Part shown: positions 52,355 to 63,283 of the stretch, piece by piece
Numbering within the stretch: the stretch's first letter is position 1
How the letters are laid out: each line of letters begins with the position of its first letter
From: Henricia sp. BOLD:AAB3569
Lineage: Eukaryota > Echinodermata > Asteroidea > Spinulosida > Echinasteridae
Length of the DNA stretch: 64,000 nt
Direction of reading: 5' to 3'
Assembly: GCA_037783545.1 (NCBI GenBank)
Contig: JBBELK010000112.1
Location: 1-64,000, forward strand
The notes under the pieces: generated by a model
Databases searched by the model: none
Seen by the model: the letters and a program-made list of their open reading frames with translations, nothing else
Told to the model about the DNA's origin: nothing
Program-made: the position numbers and the translations under genes

Positions 52355-52521
52355 TTTATATATATAAAACATAACCTTATATAAATTTTAAAAAAATATC
52401 TCATTTTTCTTGGCACTTTAAATGACGAAAATTAAAAAAATTAAAAAGAAAATGGTGCATTGGACACAAACTCGAAAATATTTTTGAGTTTGTGTCCAAT
52501 ACCCCGTTTTTCTATACTACT
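52355..52521 (-). repeat. Right terminal inverted repeat with internal hairpin
   Basis: Inverse of the left end. It carries a longer perfect stem: ATTGGACACAAACTC (52459-52473) pairs with GAGTTTGTGTCCAAT (52486-52500) around GAAAATATTTTT. It ends TCTATACTACT at 52521. Confidence 0.9.
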
Positions 52522-52526
52522 CAACA
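52522..52526. repeat. Right target-site duplication CAACA
   Basis: Directly follows the last T of the right terminal repeat and matches 30755-30759. Confidence 0.75.
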
Positions 52527-52544
52527 AGTAATATTTGTTCACTT

Positions 52545-52870
52545 CTTCTCCCTTAAAGGAGAAGTAAGCCCAAGAAACACATTGTGGAAAAATAAGCTAC
52601 ATCATTGTTATACAAAGCACAAGAAATATGACCCACCGAAAAGCGGATACGAAGGGATGGCAATTTCAGCAATACCTTGTAGTACTGGTGCCGCCCTTTG
52701 AAAACGCCCAGACAAAATGGCGGCACACATACTCCAAAGTATCAGTTCAATTGCCATTCTTTGTGAAGTTTGTATCCCTTTTTATAGTTGGCCACATTCC
52801 TTGTTCTTTGTATAACAATAATGTACGAGATGCACTTAGTTTTGGGCATACTTCTCCTTCAAACCCACTC
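52545..52870. repeat. Imperfect palindromic host repeat just right of the Polinton
   Basis: Left arm words (GAGAAGTAAGCCCAAG, TTATACAAAGCACAAGAAAT, AAGCGGATACGAAGG, ATGGCAATT) are mirrored in the right arm (AATTGCCATTCTTTGTG, GTTTGTATCCC, TTCTTTGTATAAC, GGGCATACTTCTCCTTC). Part of it matches 3680-3745 in intron 1. A foldback MITE family is likely. Confidence 0.55.
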
Positions 52871-53089
52871 TTGGAAGTGATCATGTCAAATCTACACTGT
52901 TCCCGGACCCTCCCCCTCAATTCCCCGAGCAAGAAACGGCCGCCGCAGACACACCACGTTGCGTTTACGGGCATTTTATCATTCCCAATAATGTTTCGAC
53001 GTCCCAACTCTTCGCTGTTGAATTAAGGCAACTCGGAGCCCACGCTTCTAAAAATTACTGTCAACGTGGGATGAGCGAAATAATTGATA

Positions 53090-53613
53090 GTTTCCGTCAT
53101 AATTGACAACGAGCGCGGGCAGCGGACGAGACTGTCGCTGAAGTGTAAAAAACTCGTGGTGTTGGCTCTGGCGATATAAACTCTGCCAGACAAGTACGCG
53201 CGTATATAATTGGCGGGGTCTACACTGCTTAGTACTTACGCAGCGAGTAGCTCGACTGGCGTTGCGTTGACGACGTACCAGACTGAGCCGGCCACTCACC
53301 GCATCACGGCTGATTTCATGCGCAAACCCCTCCCTCGCTCTTGTGATAAGCTTTCCCGTCGCCGTACAACTAGCGCTGTCTTCGTTCGGCAAAGCCAAAA
53401 GCCACACCAAACGGCGGCTATAAACCCTTCGCGTCCGTAACGCAACGCGGCGCGCCGCAAAGCTCCAGCTGTCTACATTCTTCTCGTGCGGCATCGACAG
53501 GATTCGAGACCTTCGTCACTGCGAGGACTTGTTGAATTCGTGCCGTTCTCTGGGACTAAGGCCGGTGGCTTTTCCCGAGCTGTGCTTGGTGCGTCGTCGC
53601 GTCGGAGGGAAGA
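53090..53613 (+). promoter_or_regulatory. CpG-rich probable promoter / 5' UTR
   Basis: GC- and CpG-rich compared with its surroundings, with a TATATAA at 53203-53209 and no repeats. It leads into the signal-peptide exon at 53614. The transcription start is not determinable; the TATA-like site is 400 bases from the ATG. Confidence 0.35.
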
Positions 53614-53680
53614 ATGGCACAATTGTTGTGCGTCCTGTGTGTGGGTCTCATTGCTGTTATGTTTGTTTTGGGTACGGAGG
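53614..53680 (+). CDS. Host first coding exon: signal peptide (gene continues to the right)
   Basis: ATG in good context (GGGAAGAATGG) encodes MAQLLCVLCVGLIAVMFVLG then TE, a typical hydrophobic signal peptide ending at a consensus donor G|GTAAGTAC (53681). Length and phase (one base left over) are common for first exons of secreted and cell-surface proteins. I could not find a second exon in the remaining 10 kb, so product and family are unknown. A relationship to the receptor gene at the left edge is possible but unproven. Confidence 0.55.
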
Positions 53681-54179
53681 GTAAGTACTTAAAACTTTGA
53701 AGGGAAAGGATTTCGAAATTGATCATTAGACCTTGTGTACAAAAGTTATGGGAAAGGCAGACCATAAATTGATAAATTATTATCTTGACACCACCTGAAA
53801 CCCTCTGTACAAAACACGTGGTACAAGTGTCAGAAAAAGTATTGATTTTCTTTTCCTTCCTAATTTCAGGATTCCAAACACTAAATAGGCCTACATCACT
53901 ACAGTGGTATTCGCATTTGGGAAGCGTTATCTCATGAGACTGGATGGAATGATATAAAGTTTATAATATTTCTTTTATACTTTCACTGGTAAATTTGGAT
54001 GTTGCCATTCGATCTGAACTTACTAAAAGTTGGTAAACCATTTTGGTAGAGAAATTGTCAACTTATAAATTCTTACCCTTAAAAGAGTTTCAGCAATGTA
54101 CATTCTCTACAAATATTACCGGATTCTTTGAAAATATTCCAAGATTTTAATACAACGAGACTTAAAGATAGTATACATG

Positions 54180-54660
54180 ATTGGTAAACTGTTACAAATA
54201 GTTTTATCCCCCTGTGTGATTGAAGATATGCATTATTAAAACCAACCTGAGCAAAAACCAGCTCCCTACTTCGTCTAACTTTTGAGAAAAGTGTTTGCAG
54301 TCATTTCGCCCAAAAACCACTTCGCCCTGAACCATTTTGCCCTGAACCACGGCCTGTGGTGTTGGGGCGATGTAGCATTTGGGCGATGTAGTGTTTGGAC
54401 GAAGTGATTTGGGGCGAAATGGCACTCGGGCGAAGTGGTTTGGGGACAAAATGGCACTTGGGCGAAATGGTTTTGGGGCGAATTGAATTTTCGTCTCATG
54501 AGACGAAAACTAATTGTTTTAATTACTCATTTCTCAAAGACTATAGCCCTTCAGACAAAACCATTTCAGGGGAAGTTTTCTACGGTCATCATGTTTATAT
54601 TGTGTAAGTTAGGCGTAAATCTGTGAACATTTCTGATTTTCGAGATACCAATCATATATA
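54180..54660 (+). repeat. Dispersed repeat with TTCGCCC/GGGCGAA words, copy A
   Basis: Repeated words (CACTTCGCCC, CATTTCGCCC, complement GGGCGAAGTGG, GGGCGAAATGG) alternate with ACCA/TGGT spacers, so the core folds back on itself. The reverse complement of the whole stretch is at 59930-60430. Confidence 0.65.
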
Positions 54661-55664
54661 CTGCCTTTAATAAATACGTGTATAATGAAAACACCCAAAC
54701 GTGATTTGGCAGAAAACGATGTCAACGGGCAATTAGATAAACACGACTCTCCATACTGAATCCGGTCGATGGCGGACCTGTGTATTGTGAACATGATTGG
54801 CCTTGAAAATGCAATAATTATGGCGTGAAATTATTGAAATTTGGTTTGTGAAGAGAGGAGTGTGCGGAATTTAACCACTTTATCGGCTATAAATCTCCGA
54901 CAATTAAAAATACGCGAACCGCACTGCATTGGACACAAGTAGGAGTGCAAACTCATTTGGAACTCTTGAACGTCTATTATTTACAAAACATTTTAGCTGG
55001 CAGTTTCGTTTGATGCAGAAACTTCTTGGAATTTTCATTTAAAGATGTTTGAGTTCTAGTTCGGCATTCATTCAAAATGTATCGAGGGGTCTGGCTGATT
55101 TTGCTGCATTATTCTTGTCATTTGTTTTAAACAAAGTTTGTTCTAAAAATTGTATATTATATTTAGTGTCGTTGTATGAAGTTAGGTGACGGTGTCCGCT
55201 GTTAGATTGAATACCTTTTTACCGTATATTTTTTGGATTTAGGAATTTCATTACTCAATAGTCCTACTCAGAGATACCAGCAGTTGAATGACATACATTT
55301 AAAAACATGTTCCATTATTTGTAACAAAATACAGGAGCATCAGTCGACTAAATTGAATTTTATGCAATTGCAGGTGACATTCGACTGGTCTTTTTCAACA
55401 TATTACTTTGAACCACACGAACATTCAAGTTAGAATTCTGCAAACTTAGATTACAAATGATTATTTACATTGAAAAATGTGAGTTAATGTTACATTTGAC
55501 AAGATCACTTTCAGGGTCAAAAGAAAATCACATCGGTGATCATCATTTTGTCAAATAATTAAAAATTGCTCAATTCCACCAAGACAGAAGACTTATAAGT
55601 TATCACATAAGAGGCAAAGCAACCATATTGTGCAACATCGTACTATGACGACGTGCTGCTCACT

Positions 55665-55860
55665 TATTCTGTCGGCCGCACATCCTGGCACTTTTATGAC
55701 CCAGTGTCATATACATTTGTATACAGGCATAGCACCGTGACTGGAGTGAAAACAATGTTATTCTTAGACAACGGCTTTGTTCCTTCGCTTGTCACCAGGG
55801 GCACACCGTTGTTCTCACTCCAGCCCTACTGGAAGTGACGTTGCGGCGGCCGACAGAATA
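55665..55860. mobile_element. Foldback MITE (196 bp)
   Basis: Perfect 15-bp ends TATTCTGTCGGCCGC / GCGGCCGACAGAATA and an inner inverted pair (ACTGGAGTGA / TCTCACTCCAG). No clear target duplication. Confidence 0.6.
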
Positions 55861-57379
55861 GGCAACTTTGTGGCAATGAAGAAATGTCACACTTTTGTGT
55901 CCCAACTTCGTGAAACGACCCTTCACTAAATATTCTTCGATTGTGCTGCACAAATCACAATTTTAAAGACTTAAAAAAAACGGCTTTTTCGGAGGAAAAT
56001 AGTTACGTTCGGGAGCGGGCAGATGGCAGTTGCATTGACCTCGTGCGCGCACGACCATGAGACGGAATACTATCTGCTGAGCCAATATTCATTCGTGGCC
56101 AATGCGTAAGGAGATAGCTCTCGTGTGCGGGCAACTTTCGTGAGCATTTGGTCATTCGTGCCACAAAAGGCAAATATCTAACGCGTGCCAAAAGTCTCAC
56201 CGTGTGCGCTAAAACAAAAGGCAAGTGCTTACGACTCATAGACTAGCTTTACGGTTCACAACGTTTAACACACTGGTAAAAACCACACAGACCTCCCCCA
56301 TACACTATGCGGACTTCTTTTTGTACTCATGATTTCGCCCTAACTTTACAAATCGTTTAAGGGCATCGTTACACACCTTATACTTTTTTGTTTAACCTTC
56401 CTGCCCTTATCCTTGTTTTAAATGCTAAGACAACTCGTCTGCGGACCTGTGCAAGTCCACATGGTTACGGTGTTATACCTGGTTTATGCGGACATCTGTT
56501 GTGTGCAGGTTCGTATAGTGTACTACACGCTCGTATACACTCTAACACACATCAAAATAATTGTGCGGAGTGCCAACCAGTCTTTTTGTAGTTGGTAAAG
56601 AACGCATGCGCGGTGTCCTCGTCCTCGGAAGCAGATGAATACAGTTTCTCCTCGACCATGCAGGCTGCCATTTTGTACATGATGTATTAAAGAAGGGAAA
56701 AACACGTGGACTGCTTAAAGTTGGATGCGTTAATTAAGGGAAACTCTGGGGTTAATTTCATGGCGAAACTACACACAAAAAACTGCTTAGCACAAAATTA
56801 ATTTCCTTTGCAAAAGTGGGTTGCTAGCCAAAATTGCATCTCAACTTATAGCAACAGTAGCAGAATACCTGTCAATACATATCACACACGATTTTGGCTG
56901 GCAACCCATTTTTTTCAAATTAAAGCAAATAAATTATGTGCTAAGCAAAGTTTTGTGCTTATAGCATCACCATGAAAATGGCTCCAGATGTTTCTAGCAA
57001 TTGACGGCATACAATCGCAGAAGATATTGAATACAATTCCAGTTTGCCTGAAAATGACAGAACATTGCGCACCATGATTTCAGTCATTCTCTTATACAGA
57101 CAAATAATTATTCTGTAATAATTTGGTAGTTTTACTTTCGCCCATTTGCAAATCCCGTTTACGGACCATTAATCGTACTGTCCTTGAGTAGTCGGACTGA
57201 CAGTTTAATACACGGTTTGATACACTCATTAGGCTTGCATTTGACCGTCCATGATCCCAGCTCAGGTTTAAATATTTCAAAGCGCGCTCGATAGCAAACA
57301 TGACGCTGGTGTAAATACGAGTTGGATCATCCACTCTCGACTATTATAAAATAGATAGCCGGCGTGTGGCATCATATGC

Positions 57380-57660
57380 GGTCGTGTGCTTCCAAACATT
57401 AAAGCCCTGTACATCATTTGCAATTATACCACAATTATACCACAAATATTTCTATTTATAAGAAAAACCCGACTAAAAGTGTTGATAGCAATGGTAACAA
57501 ACATCACGTGTTTTTCCCGTGTAAAATGGTACCTTCGTGGGAGAAATTGCCAGCTGAAGGTGCTTTTTTTAAATCGCTTGCAATCGCTTTCACCATTCAC
57601 TTAACACAAAAACCATGGATGAATTCTTAAGGTTTCCTGATATATGCTGCAAGATATGAG
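57380..57660 (+). repeat. Dispersed repeat, inverted partner of 60470-60730
   Basis: Shares, in reverse complement, words such as GGGAGAAATTGCCA, CGACTAAAAGTGTTGATAGC and AAGCCC with 60470-60730. Part of it also matches the segment after the tRNA-like head at 13685-13760. Confidence 0.55.
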
Positions 57661-58669
57661 ACCGAGTGACTACCCCCTACCTAGTATACCTCATCACACA
57701 CTTCCCTTATGTTAACGTACTACGACTCCCCTAAAACCTGAAAGGAAATGCCTTGGATGTTTTACATACAATAGCGGAACAATGGAAGGGGAAGTCACTC
57801 GGTCTCATATCTTGCACCAAATGTTTTCTGAAGTATTACTGCATCAATGTAGCTGAACATTCTACTGGGCAGTTCGTCAACATTATTCTTTGGTTATGTA
57901 ACGCTGTTGTTCCTGTTTTAAGTTTTCCCAGTCATAGTTGTTCAGTAAATAATTGGCCGAAATGTCCACTGCAAAAGCACAGATAGTTCGATGATTGTAA
58001 CGGAGAGCTAAATCGATAAAATACGACAGTATTAACTTCGGTTCTCTGTAAAAAAATAATTAATAATTTTAAAAAAGGACAAATAAGCATAATTTGACAC
58101 TCACCAGACAAGTGTTTAAAGAATTCCCCGATCTGAGAACTTGGTAATTTACTAACTTTAAACCTCAGGGAATGAGATGATTACATCGGACCTTGTGTGT
58201 CAAACCCATGAGTCAGACGAGCCTGAAAAAAATATACGTTTTCCCCACCTAAGTGCTTTCTCTCCCAAATGTAATATACATTACATTTGTACTGATGGTT
58301 AGAAATGACATAAGGAGAAGTCAATGATGTCAAAATTAGATACTCTAACGAGACTATTTCCTGATCCCGCCCCACACGCCCCCGCAAACCCCCCCCCCCC
58401 CCCCCCACAATCCCCACCCCCCCCCCCCCAAAAAAAATTGCCTAATATGTAATAGTGCAACGTTACGCGGGATCGTGTCGCAGTTTTCGCTGTATTATTG
58501 GAACGTGCGATTTAGACCACCTTTCAATCGAAACTTCACACACATTACGAATTTGTTAGTCAATTGAAAAGGAAATGTAGTTGTTTGCAGTGGACGGTAT
58601 ACCGGGTATACCGGGTATGACCATACAGCCTAACATGTGACAGAAGGGCATCCCCCTTTCACTAATATA

Positions 58670-59203
58670 AGGGGCGTTCGAGATGCTGACACCGGGTAAC
58701 ACCAACTTACACCGGAGCGTTCTTTTAGCCATCACGTGCAACACGAGTCTGCCCCGGTGGCAGTCACCACTACCCAAGCTCGCGGGCGGGTCTTTGGTGT
58801 AAAGCAAGGTGTAACGACTTCACCTATTACCGCGAGTAGTAAAACATGACGGTAGTTTGGAATCGCGACGTCAGTACGAAGAAAAACCCCATTATTTATG
58901 ACACAAAATAGAAGGGAAATGGGGCTGTAAATACATTTTGCTGAGTCAGTAGATGTCTGTGGGCATTGACGATGTTTATTTCGGTACTTTAGGGCTACTA
59001 TTTTTGCGTGACGCCGGCTTCATTTTTTATCCTGCGTCAAACGATAACGGCGTTTATAAAGACCCACCCGGCAACAACATTTGACCACGTGTTCCCAGAA
59101 TTCAAAGCGAGACCCTGTGTCGTTCGTTTTGCATCTTCTGGGGGCTTCCCCCAGGCCCGGTGTAAACACCCCGTTACCCGGTGTAAGCGTCTCGAACGCC
59201 CCT
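58670..59203. mobile_element. hAT-like non-autonomous element (534 bp)
   Basis: Ends AGGGGCGTTCGAGA / TCTCGAACGCCCCT, extending imperfectly to ACACCGGGTAAC. The 8 bases outside (CTAATATA and ATAGTATA) match at 6 of 8, as expected of an eroded hAT 8-bp duplication. The interior (59080-59145) matches 28755-28830. Confidence 0.5.
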
Positions 59204-59929
59204 ATAGTATACTAAGGCACCTATCAATTGTGTTGATGATACGGGTGGTCCTCCGCTGGGGAAGGGTAATCCACTCCCTGCATCTCGGGCAAGTTGTTTG
59301 ATCCTGGAGTGTTGTTTGATCACCAGTTCTCCGATCAAATGTCCGCTTCAGTTGATCCCACCCCCCAAATTGTTTATGGGATTGAGATCTGGGGAGTTTG
59401 CTCGCCATATCATCCAGTCAATTTATTGAATCTTGACCACTCGTGCCCTGTGTGGACGTACATTGTCAAAGTTATCGTTTGCAGGGGTAGTAACGTTGGT
59501 CAAACAGCTCCAATCAATTCGAATTTTGAACGCAATTTTCTTATACGGGCTATACAAGTATACTTGTTTTACAGGTGTAAGGGTCTCGAGCAGGCCTATG
59601 GCAATGGCCCTGTCTTGGATGGACATGTTAAACTGCTCAGTGCAGTCACGGTGCATGAACACAACGAGATACTGAGGACCAAAACTATACTTGTCATGAC
59701 TTGTGTGAAAAGAATTAGGGAATTGTTGACTACATTTTGAAATTTTTGAACAGTATCAATTTCACCTCTAAACGCTGCTCATTCATGCATGACATAAGGT
59801 ATGGACCCACCACTTGAAATTAAATTTATTTTCATGGTGAAAAGGGTCGTGAGCACAGTCATTAAAGACAGATTACATGATTGGAAAACTTTTAACATTG
59901 GCATTACATACTTAAAGTTAGAACACATC

Positions 59930-60430
59930 ATTGGTAATCTCGAAAATCAAAAATGTTCACAGATTTACACATAACTTACACAATATAAACATGATGACGG
60001 CAGTAAACCTCCCCTGAAATGGTTTTGTCTAAAGTGCTATAGTCTTTGAGAAATGAGCAAAACAATTATTTTTCGTCTCGCGAGACGTAAATTACTTCGC
60101 CCCAAAACCATTTCGCCCTGCTCCACTTCGCCCTGAACCACTTCGCCCCAAAAGCCACCTTGCCTCAAAACCACTTTACCTATACACCACTTCGTCTGAA
60201 TGCCATTTCGGGGCGAAATGGTTTTGGGGCGAAGTGACCGTAAAGCCTTTTTTGACTGTTTTCTCAAAAGTACGGACTACGGAGCTGGTTTTTGCTCAGG
60301 TTGGTTTTAATCATGCGAAGTGACCGTAAAGCCTTTTTTGACTGTTTTCTCAAAAGTACGGACTACGGAGCTGGTTTTTGCTCAGGTTGGTTTTAATCAT
60401 GCATATCTTCAATCACACAGGGAGATAAAA
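59930..60430 (-). repeat. Dispersed repeat with TTCGCCC words, copy B (inverted), with internal tandem duplication
   Basis: Reverse complement of 54180-54660. Within it an ~80-bp block (GCGAAGTGACCGTAAAGCC...TTTTAATCATGC) is repeated in tandem at about 60237-60316 and 60316-60395; copy A has one. Confidence 0.65.
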
Positions 60431-60469
60431 CCGTAAAAATGTTAATAAACTGCCTTGTATAAATTTTAG

Positions 60470-60730
60470 CCACATAGATGCAGCAATACGTCAGAAAACC
60501 TGAAAACTCCATGCATGGTTCTTGTGTTGAATGAATGATAAAAACAATTGTCTGCAGACAATTTAACAAAAGCACATTCAGTTGGCAATTTCTCCCACAA
60601 AGGCATCATGTGGTGTTTGTTATCATTGCTATATCAACGCTCTTAGTCGGGCTTTTCTGATCGACTCGTGGACAGAAGTAAAATGTTTGGTAACTGCAAA
60701 TTATGTATTGGGGCTTTAATACATATATTA
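60470..60730 (-). repeat. Dispersed repeat, partner of 57380-57660 and 13685-13760
   Basis: The start (ATAGATGCAGCAATACGTCA) matches 13693-13715 with few changes, and the rest is the inverse of 57380-57660. Confidence 0.55.
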
Positions 60731-63124
60731 CCAGGTTTTCACAATATGATTCAAATAAAAGCATGTAAATTTATTCTGCTTTTAATCAGCACGAACCCCA
60801 GTCGAATTGCGATGTTCCACGACAGACTTTATTTTAAATTCACACGGGAATTACATGCACGCCGATAACAAATTATTATGTTTAGGTGACGGTTCAAAAC
60901 ATTTTCCCGATATGGATTTTTGCATCGGTCCCACACTACTCTGACTTACGCTAGCGCGACAAATGCCGCAGCGCATCGGGAATTTACCTTATGTCTGCGC
61001 TGATAAATCCAGGCGCTCCCAGTTGAACAGGGAAAACGGTGGATTTGTTGTTTTTGTGGGCCAAAAAATCGAAAGTGGCGTGTGATTCGCCTTGCTTTGA
61101 TGCGGAGGCAAAACACCGAGTCATTATAGGACAGGGTGTGGGGGCGGGGCTTTCTTCCATGTGACCTATTTTGATTGGCTGCCGACGTTAGCTGGGCGGG
61201 GGATAAAGTCGAATTCAACGCGACATTTTGTAAGAATCGTGTGCCCAATTTTGATAAATTTGACTTTTGTTAATAGACCTGTTTTTGTGTACTCCGCTTA
61301 TAAAAACCAAATTTAATAACAAATTCAAGGATGCCCTAATAATACATGTGTGACATCAAAATTACCTTTGGGAATTCTTCTCATGTCACTTTAATACACA
61401 CCTAAATGGATAACGGAACGACAGTATACACCCTTTGGGACTACGGTCGCGTGTATTATCTAAAAGAATTAAAAGACCGCGTGCGGACCGCCATGATCCG
61501 CGTTTTGTACCAAATAAATGAGTGTGCACGCTCATATATTTTTTAAAACATTTAATTTTAAATTTTTATTTATTCAGTTTAAAGCACAACACTGATCGAC
61601 ATGCACCCTGATATGAACAGTTCACACATTTACAGATAACATGCATATGTTAAATTACCAAGTAAAACATTAAAGTGAGTTGATTATACACTGTAATTCA
61701 TTTGAGAAAAAAAAACAGTTAGCCTATGTTACAGACAAAGTTACATTAAACATCGAACATTTACTTAACAAATAATGTATGGATTTTCCAAATGTTCTGA
61801 GCGTTGCAGTCTAGCTGAACAGTGTCAGGCTACTTTACCAACATTCTTCTTAATTTTAATGTGATGTCGTTGTTCAAGAAATTCATCAGAAGATTTCATC
61901 TGTCAATGACACACCGGGCATTATACTTCACGACTTGGCTTCACAAGTCACATGTACTTATCCCTTTAACACTTCACTCTCATCTTTGTTCACCGAAGTC
62001 TTTTACACACAATCGCCATTTTAAATTACATTTAAAAAAAACATTAAGTAGTTATTATGTTTTCCTTGCTAGCATGTCTGAAATTTATTAATGGCGTCAT
62101 CCTAGACCGAACCTTTCATCGACTACAAAACATATTGTATGTCATTACAATGTCGCGCCATTGCAGGCGATGAAAAATTGCCGATAACGCCGGTATATCA
62201 AATCCTTCACAATTTTAGTTCAATCCTTGCCCATACGTTACGAAACTCAATAATTTCTCTATTCGTTTGGCGGTACAGTGTCTTGTCAACGAAAACCTTC
62301 AATAGATCCTTCTGATGTTAACTTATAGAGGAAGACTTGTACTGGCTAGTAAGAATTTATAACGGCTTTTAAAGTCTGAAACCTGAAATAAAACTGTGGT
62401 CGGTGTGACGTGGCTTGATGGTGAATAGTCAATGTGTTAGCTCACCGAGGTATTGGAAGTCGAAAACCCGTTAAACAGATAAACCCGAAATATACCATAT
62501 ATATTTTTGCTTTACCGTTCCCTCTACAATCGAGCGCTGATAATAAGAATATTGATATAAATGTAAAGTAATGCTTATAGAACAAAGAACAGATCCCGAT
62601 TCTTAACGTTTCTTTGTTTCCATGACTGATAATACGATGTAAATATTACAACAAGGTAATTTACAAAGTCGACTGTACACATTCCTCAGTTTTAGCATCA
62701 CTGAACATTTCAGGCCGCGGGCCAAAATCTCTAAGAAGCCTAGAAATCGAGTTTCGTCTTAACTTTTTAGGGACAACTTAAAAATAGGCGATCCTTACTA
62801 TTTTGATAGTGCTGAATCCGAAGGTAGAAGTAGATCCAAACGTATCCAATGTAATAATTCAGCACCAGATGGTATCTTTTTGTAAAAACGATAATTGAAG
62901 ATGAAATTTTATAAATATGTTGTGCACAAACATTATTTTAAAAGGAGCTCTCAAGAAAAAACTAGCCCCTGACTATACCAGAGTATTATGGCTTCGCTGT
63001 CGGTGCACGTGCAGTAACCAGGGAACTAAATAGGATGGCGGTTTTGCATAATTTCTCAAAGGCATGAACACAATTGTATTCTTTAAAATTGTAGGGACGT
63101 AGATGAGGTACTGAGCTGACTAAT

Positions 63125-63283
63125 GCGGGCCTCCCACTGTGCGATTTTTGCCACGAATTTCCAACGATTAGGTACGAATTGGTACGATTGTGTATAGAGT
63201 CTATAGACAGTCTCTGGTAATCTCACCAAATCGTACCTAATCGTTGAAAATTCGTGTCAAAAATCGCACAGTGGGAGGCCCGC
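63125..63283. mobile_element. Foldback MITE (159 bp), young
   Basis: The ends are inverse over about 60 bp with only about three mismatches (GCGGGCCTCCCACTGTGCGA at the left end). The short centre contains GAGTCTATAGACAGTCTC. The target duplication is unclear (flanks ...CTAAT and TATAC...). Confidence 0.7.

Larger units (their letters stand above)
30760..52521. mobile_element. Polinton/Maverick (adintovirus-like) element, 21.8 kb, near-complete but decayed
   Basis: The element is bounded by ~150-bp terminal inverted repeats beginning AGTAGTATAGAAAAACGGGG and by CAACA duplications. It carries the diagnostic Polinton set: a retroviral-type integrase, a protein-primed family-B polymerase, an A32-like packaging ATPase and a capsid protein, plus several small conserved Polinton proteins. 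No adenovirus-type cysteine protease could be found. Excess length comes from two additional 2,790-bp module units and a 1.5-kb Harbinger insertion; without them it is about 15.8 kb. Several genes have a single stop or frameshift, so this copy is probably no longer autonomous. Confidence 0.93.

Noticed and set aside
30760..52521. A free bacteriophage or bacterial contaminant
   Set aside because: Target duplication in animal repeat DNA, Polinton gene set, TATA-type promoters and a nested Harbinger element all indicate residence in a eukaryotic genome.
61822..62091. Open frame of 89 codons at the right end
   Set aside because: No domain, no repeat of the frame elsewhere, AT-rich background; most likely chance.
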